DNA from: Bacteroidales bacterium UBA6360
Lineage (GTDB): Bacteria; Bacteroidota; Bacteroidia; Bacteroidales; UBA932
Assembly: GCA_002440085.1 (NCBI GenBank)
Contig: DJRM01000147.1
Location: forward strand, 1 to 10,262
Direction: 5' to 3'
DNA length: 10,262 bases
Each line of letters starts with the position of its first letter. Positions within the stretch are counted from its first letter, which is position 1. Shown one piece after another: positions 6,280 through 10,262 of this stretch. The notes under the pieces were generated by a model. It did not search any database, was not told the origin of the DNA, and saw only the letters and a list, made by a program, of their open reading frames with translations. Position numbers and translations under genes: made by a program.

Positions 6280-8992
6280 TACTTATTCTGCTGTTGCTTC
6301 TGGCTCCTCCCGTGATGCCTCCGACAGCGCCGCCATCCGACGATCCTGTGCCGGAAGCCGCTCCAGAGACGTGAGCCTTCCCGTTTTTATGTGATGAAAT
6401 GTAAAATGGCCAGAAGATGCCGACCTTGACGGCTCTCTGGGTGTAGATGTTCCCATGTGCCGAGAAGTAGTCGTTCGTCGGCATCGGCCAGCCCTGTCCG
6501 ACGTTCATGACCTTCACGAAAATGCAGGCCTTGAGCCACTGGATGTTGACAAACGCGTCGTAATAAGGGCAGTTACCGTATTTCTGGGCAGTCTGGTTGT
6601 ACCACACGCCGAGCACCGGATTGTAGCCCGGAGCATTCCAGGAAGTCGTGAAATAGCCGTTGAGGCCTATCTGCATCTCCATCACGTTCCGCACGACAGG
6701 GAACTGGATGTACCACCGCAGGTTCAGCGCCAGCATCGGCAGAGGAAGAACCTCGTTGTTCGACGAGAGCTGGAACAGCGCCCGGTTGTCGAGATGTATC
6801 TTCCAGAAAGTGAAGTTTTTCTTAAGATAGGCGGTCATCACGCTCATCGCTCCGCCGTTCTGCCGCACGATGCCCTTGCTGTCATAGTAGAGATTGTTCG
6901 CGAGCAGGGCATATCCGAACGACGCCGCCATATCCCATCTCGGGATGTCGAGCTCGCCGAGAATCTTGGTCGTCGAAGTCTTGCTGAAATTATTATTCCA
7001 TTTGAAATGATTCGTCAGGAGATTTTGCTGATAGAAATCCGGCTCCTTTAGACCTGTCTCAAAATGAACCTTAAGGTCTATAGGGCTGTATTTGTCACGC
7101 CTGAACGGATAGAAACTGAACTTCATGTTCGCGTCGACGCGGAAGTCATTGACCTCGTATCCTGCGAACGTGTATCGTCCAGTCGCGTCCCATTCGACGT
7201 AGCGCCTGATTTTTCCGTTCGCCCCGGCATAGACATAAGCCGAGTTAAGGTATGTATTTTTCAGTTTTCCGGAAATGTACACGTCCGGATTGAAACTGTA
7301 GTACGACGCCAGCTTGTCCCCGATGCCGACGTCAATCTTCGACAGGGCCGCATCGCTTGCCCACGGCTGTAGACGCATGAACACCTTGTTGTCGAGCCGC
7401 AGCGTTCTCAGCGAGTCCGCGGATGCCGTAGGATTGAGGTAGAATGTGTTGTTATAGAACTGAGCCGCCTCCGGATTCGAGGAATTTATCTCGTCGGTAT
7501 ATTTTTTCGTGTATATGTCCAATGTGCTGCTGTGCCCGATGTATGCTGATGTAATGTTCTTGTCGAGGGTGTCCGCGGAATATGTGAACGTGCTGTCTTT
7601 CTTCGACTTGAGTTTGTTTATGAAACTGAACGGGATGCGGAAGGTCTCATCGAGGAAAATCGTGTTCTTCTTTATCTCATTGGATGCGTTGTGCAGGTTC
7701 ACCGCAAGTTCGCGGGCGTCGAGGGTGGTGTCGCGTATCATCGACAGGTCTGTGACTCCTCCGTTCTCGCTCTTCGTTATCTTGTTGTGTATGAACCCGG
7801 TGTGCATCATATATTTTTTCCCGAGGTAGTTGAGGCCGATTACGGCGTTGCTGTTCGTCACGTCCTCCCTCTGAAGCATTCCCTTGCCTCCGAACTTGTA
7901 GAATCCGAGAGTGAGGTTGAGCTGCGGAAGAATGTTCTGCGAAGTCCACACGCGGACGTTCATCTCTTCCTTCTCGTCCTTGGCGAAAAGTGTTCCCCAA
8001 TAGGCAAGTTCTGTGTAGGGGGTCTTCGTGTTGAACTGCGGGAGCGTGGCGGCAGAGTAACTGTAGTCGCGGTAGGGAGTGTAGAATATGGCGTTGTCCT
8101 CCTCTTCGCGCCTGAACCAGTTGTAGTACTGGACCGCCGAACCGCTTACTCCCTGCCAGGTGATGTTCACGTCATTGCGCAGCTGCGGCATTTCCTGGAA
8201 CCAGTAATTGAATGTCGTGTCCTGCTTTATGTACTTGAACTGCTGGAAGTCCTGGTCAACGTTCCAGAGCACTATCCTCTTGTACTGCAGCGAGTCCGGA
8301 AACGCGAAGGTCTCGAGTATGCGCGGGGTGTTCTCGCGGACGCTGTCCTTGTAGGCCTTTATGCTGTCCTGGCGGTGCATTATGCTGTCGCTGCGATGCA
8401 GAAGGGCAGGGAGCTTCTGCTCGTAGTCGTATCTCTTGCGCTCCTTGCGGCTGAGCCCCTTGTACCATTTGTCGAAGGCAATCTTCGCGATTTCGGTGGA
8501 GTCCTTTACGTAAAGGGAGTCAAGACGGGCGAGTTCGAGCGTGTCGCCGGCGGCGAGCAGAGTGTCACGCGTGTATGCACGTGTGGCGGAGTCGCGCAGG
8601 GCGATGTAGTACTTGAACTTGAATGGATCCTTGAATTCAAGAGAATCCGGAATCCGGATGGTGTCAGCCGGATTTATCAGCAGTTCTTCCGTGCTGTCCG
8701 CCGGTGTGGCGAGGCTGTCTGCTCCTGTGATGAGACTGTCCGTTTGTCCGGCAGTGTTGTCTGAAAGAAACGTCTTGAGACTGTCGGGAACAATGTCAAG
8801 ACTGTCAGAACCTGCTGGCAAGACACTGTCTTTCAAAGAAATGACGGAGCCGTCACCCAAAAGCCCGTTAAGGGAATCCGCTGTCCTGCGCACCGGCGCG
8901 TTGCGTTCCGCGTCGATTCCGAATGTCTGAAATCCCGCGAACGCCACGACCAAAAGCGGCAGCCATATTTTCTTGATTCCCTTTGTTGTCAT
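6266..8992 (-). CDS. Putative outer-membrane porin, Porin_10 type
   Basis: A 908-residue outer-membrane beta-barrel of the Bacteroidota 'putative porin' family (Porin_10, from memory). Residues 1-25 are a signal peptide (KKIWLPLLVVAFAGFQTFG). Residues about 30-240 are a periplasmic low-complexity segment with recurrent D-S-L/I/V triplets (for example at 39, 63, 70, 85, 92, 116, 158, 202, 209, 216 and 233). The barrel begins around residue 240 (RIVLWNVDQDF) with many alternating aromatic strands such as TPYRDYSY, LNLTLGFYKFGGKG and NLRWYIQF. The last barrel-like strand is KVGIFWPFYI. Unusually, 43 Ser/Gly-rich residues follow before the stop. The gene is the third of four on this strand, 63 bases after pncA. 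The stop overlaps the mltF-like start by 14 bases. Substrate is unknown. The long open frame on the opposite strand here is a codon-bias shadow. Confidence 0.85.
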   Translation of the reverse strand: MTTKGIKKIWLPLLVVAFAGFQTFGIDAERNAPVRRTADSLNGLLGDGSVISLKDSVLPAGSDSLDIVPDSLKTFLSDNTAGQTDSLITGADSLATPADSTEELLINPADTIRIPDSLEFKDPFKFKYYIALRDSATRAYTRDTLLAAGDTLELARLDSLYVKDSTEIAKIAFDKWYKGLSRKERKRYDYEQKLPALLHRSDSIMHRQDSIKAYKDSVRENTPRILETFAFPDSLQYKRIVLWNVDQDFQQFKYIKQDTTFNYWFQEMPQLRNDVNITWQGVSGSAVQYYNWFRREEEDNAIFYTPYRDYSYSAATLPQFNTKTPYTELAYWGTLFAKDEKEEMNVRVWTSQNILPQLNLTLGFYKFGGKGMLQREDVTNSNAVIGLNYLGKKYMMHTGFIHNKITKSENGGVTDLSMIRDTTLDARELAVNLHNASNEIKKNTIFLDETFRIPFSFINKLKSKKDSTFTYSADTLDKNITSAYIGHSSTLDIYTKKYTDEINSSNPEAAQFYNNTFYLNPTASADSLRTLRLDNKVFMRLQPWASDAALSKIDVGIGDKLASYYSFNPDVYISGKLKNTYLNSAYVYAGANGKIRRYVEWDATGRYTFAGYEVNDFRVDANMKFSFYPFRRDKYSPIDLKVHFETGLKEPDFYQQNLLTNHFKWNNNFSKTSTTKILGELDIPRWDMAASFGYALLANNLYYDSKGIVRQNGGAMSVMTAYLKKNFTFWKIHLDNRALFQLSSNNEVLPLPMLALNLRWYIQFPVVRNVMEMQIGLNGYFTTSWNAPGYNPVLGVWYNQTAQKYGNCPYYDAFVNIQWLKACIFVKVMNVGQGWPMPTNDYFSAHGNIYTQRAVKVGIFWPFYISSHKNGKAHVSGAASGTGSSDGGAVGGITGGARSNSRISNAQR

Positions 8993-9009
8993 CTATATTC
9001 TATCCATCC

Positions 9010-9025
9010 GGTTCAATCCTGAACC
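9010..9025. promoter_or_regulatory. Small perfect inverted repeat upstream of the porin gene
   Basis: GGTTCA-ATCC-TGAACC is a 6-bp perfect palindrome with a 4-base spacer, 18-33 bases upstream of the porin start. No T-run follows on the minus strand, so it is not a good terminator for pncA. It could be a leader hairpin or an operator half-pair. No TAnnTTTG promoter element is visible in the 63-base gap. Confidence 0.3.
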
Positions 9026-9055
9026 ATTCACACTCAGTCCAGAAACGCAGCAACA

Positions 9056-9649
9056 CTATATCAGTTCAATACCTTCGGCCTTCATTTCTTCAAGTGCCTT
9101 CTCATGTCCGGCTTCACTAACGTAGGCAAGCGCCTTTGTCAGCAGCTTCACCTTGAACCCGGCTTTGAGCAGGTCCTCGCAGGTGTTGCGCACGCAGAAC
9201 TCCGTCGCGATGCCGCAGACATAGATGTCCTTCACATCGAGCAACTCAAGAATCTCGCCGAGCGACTGCCCTGCGCTGTTCCTTCCGTCGAAGCCCGAAT
9301 ACTGCTCGCAGCCCTTGTCGCAGCCCTTGTCGAAAGTAAGTTCCTCGACAACATAAGGTTGCAGGCTCTCATGAATCTCTCCGCCATGCGTCCCGGCAAC
9401 GCAGTGAACCGGCCATGTTCCCCCGAACCCGACGAACGAACTGTGGTCGGCCGGATGGTGGTCGCGGATGAACAGAATCGGGAACGTGTCGAGAATTTCC
9501 ACGTCCTTGTCGCCGTCCTGCGCTCCCGTCTTCGCGTCGATGAACCGCAGCGTCTCTTTCACGGCGTTGTCCGCATTTATGCACGCGAGCGAGCCGTCTA
9601 TGAAGTCATAGAGTTCGTCCACAACGACGAGTGCCGTATTCCTTTCCAT
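9056..9649 (-). CDS. pncA: Nicotinamidase (isochorismatase-like cysteine hydrolase)
   Basis: A 197-residue cytosolic enzyme predicted to deamidate nicotinamide to nicotinate and ammonia. The isochorismatase-fold residues are visible: Asp11 of the catalytic triad in VVVDELYDF, metal-binding Asp63, His65 and His69 in RDHHPADHSSF, a further His82 in WPVHCVAGT, Lys108 in FDKGCDKG, and the nucleophile Cys152 in CGIATEFCVRNT. The spacing from Lys108 to the YSGF motif (117-120) fits the PncA family. The usual Gln of the D-x-Q-x-D-F motif is replaced by Leu13. Its gene lies 42 bases downstream of pncB, whose product uses nicotinate, which strongly supports the assignment over other isochorismatase-like hydrolases. 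An imperfect promoter-like AAACTTTG sits in the gap, but co-transcription with pncB is the simpler reading. Confidence 0.9.
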   Translation of the reverse strand: MERNTALVVVDELYDFIDGSLACINADNAVKETLRFIDAKTGAQDGDKDVEILDTFPILFIRDHHPADHSSFVGFGGTWPVHCVAGTHGGEIHESLQPYVVEELTFDKGCDKGCEQYSGFDGRNSAGQSLGEILELLDVKDIYVCGIATEFCVRNTCEDLLKAGFKVKLLTKALAYVSEAGHEKALEEMKAEGIELI

Positions 9650-9691
9650 ATATGTCCGAATTATATTTATACTCCAAAGTTTCCGGAATCA

Positions 9692-10262
9692 TCAGATTTC
9701 GCGAAATTCGTTTATTTCCTTCACGAGGCGGTTGATGATTTCGAGCTTTTTCGCGCTGAGGTCATCGGAAATATCCACCTTGTAGTAGTGCGGGTTAATC
9801 AGACGCCGCTCCGAAGGACTGAAATGCATCAGCGTGTATTTGTAATACTCCCTCTTCTCACCGAGGCTGCGCTGCGGTGCGACCCTCTTTCCTTCGGCGA
9901 TTGCCGGAATCTGGAGCGGGATAGCCGTGTAGCTGCCGGCGGGGAATGTCTTGAACTTGTAGCGGTCGTATTCGTCATAGACCGTGATTTCCTCACCGCG
10001 CTCGATTTGTTGGCTGAGATTGTCGCCGCGAAGGCAGGTCACGTCAACCTTGAACACATCGCCTTTCTCCTCATCGTGTTTCATGAGGCGGTAGGTGATC
10101 TGAAATCCGGGATTTATGAGCTTGGCCTTGTCCTCGGAGCGCTTGAGCACCGGAGTCCCGTCGATCTGCACGAGCTTGTAGACATTGCCGAAGCAAGGGT
10201 TGGCCTTGCTCGTGGCAATGGCGTCGCCAACTCCATAGCAGTCAATCGCCGCTCCCTGCCTC
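9692..10262 (-). CDS. pncB: Nicotinate phosphoribosyltransferase, C-terminal part (5' end beyond the window)
   Basis: The last 189 residues of an enzyme that converts nicotinate and PRPP to nicotinate mononucleotide in the Preiss-Handler NAD salvage pathway. The frame is open to the right edge, so the N-terminus is missing. The edge encodes AIDCYGVGDAIATSK, then FGNVYKLVQIDGTPVLKRS, SEDKAKLINPGFQ and ITYRLM. These are characteristic NAPRTase segments (IDxYGVG for phosphate binding, VYKLV, KxSED-KxxxPG). The GTG at 10169-10171 is internal, because coding similarity continues upstream of it. The C-terminal 90 residues (YTLMHFSPSERRLINPHYYKV) are typical of the long bacterial form. A 12-bp palindrome, ATTTCGCGAAAT (9696-9707), lies in the last codons and is probably incidental. 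The stop is 42 bases before pncA. Confidence 0.92.
   Translation of the reverse strand, partial: RQGAAIDCYGVGDAIATSKANPCFGNVYKLVQIDGTPVLKRSEDKAKLINPGFQITYRLMKHDEEKGDVFKVDVTCLRGDNLSQQIERGEEITVYDEYDRYKFKTFPAGSYTAIPLQIPAIAEGKRVAPQRSLGEKREYYKYTLMHFSPSERRLINPHYYKVDISDDLSAKKLEIINRLVKEINEFREI

Noticed and set aside
5737..6315. A 192-codon open frame on the + strand opposite the transglycosylase gene
   Set aside because: It is antisense to a gene with a clear SLT active site, has no domain, and runs across the boundary of two genes on the other strand.
7691..8764. A 357-codon open frame on the + strand opposite the porin gene
   Set aside because: It is antisense to a well-supported gene with signal peptide, barrel strands and family features. 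Its translation is Val/Arg/Glu-rich with no recognisable domain, as expected from codon bias.
9696..9707. 12-bp palindrome ATTTCGCGAAAT at the end of pncB
   Set aside because: It lies within coding sequence for the last residues, has no spaced T-run, and is short enough to occur by chance; no regulatory role is supported.
10169..10171. GTG as start of a 159-residue protein at the right edge
   Set aside because: The same frame is open to the window edge and encodes further nicotinate phosphoribosyltransferase motifs (IDCYGVG), so this GTG is an internal Val codon.

Overview
The window looks like a chromosomal segment of a gut-type Bacteroidales (Bacteroidota). The evidence is a lipoprotein with fimbrillin (Mfa-like), jelly-roll and BACON-like domains, a Porin_10-type outer-membrane barrel, a near-perfect Bacteroidota promoter (TTTG-N19-TAnnTTTG) at 3544-3574, and A-rich translation starts without clear Shine-Dalgarno sequences. 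The genus cannot be fixed from this sequence.

The left half (1-5034, + strand) looks accessory. A hairpin-rich leader (30-215) with two copies of a 14-bp direct repeat precedes a 46-residue peptide gene (243-383). Fourteen bases later comes a 735-residue multidomain surface lipoprotein (398-2605), then a 261-residue protein of unknown function (2635-3420). A palindrome/promoter region (3494-3585) follows, then an AAA+ ATPase with a C-terminal DUF234/PD-(D/E)XK-like nuclease domain (3598-5034). By eye this half is AT-richer than the right half, and the drop seems to begin inside the lipoprotein gene near base 1320.

The right half (5101-10262, - strand) looks like core genome. In transcription order it holds the 3' part of nicotinate phosphoribosyltransferase (pncB, entering from the right edge), nicotinamidase (pncA), a Porin_10-type outer-membrane protein, and an MltF-like lytic transglycosylase. 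Gaps are 42 and 63 bases, and the last pair overlaps by 14 bases. PncA and PncB make two consecutive steps of NAD salvage (nicotinamide to nicotinate to nicotinate mononucleotide). The porin and transglycosylase pair suggests a cell-envelope function.

The most interesting points are the small peptide with its structured leader, the unknown 261-residue protein, and the operator-like palindrome over the promoter of an ATPase that itself carries a winged-helix-like segment. I see no CRISPR array, tRNA, rRNA, transposase or integrase. No complete new system can be demonstrated from the window alone.
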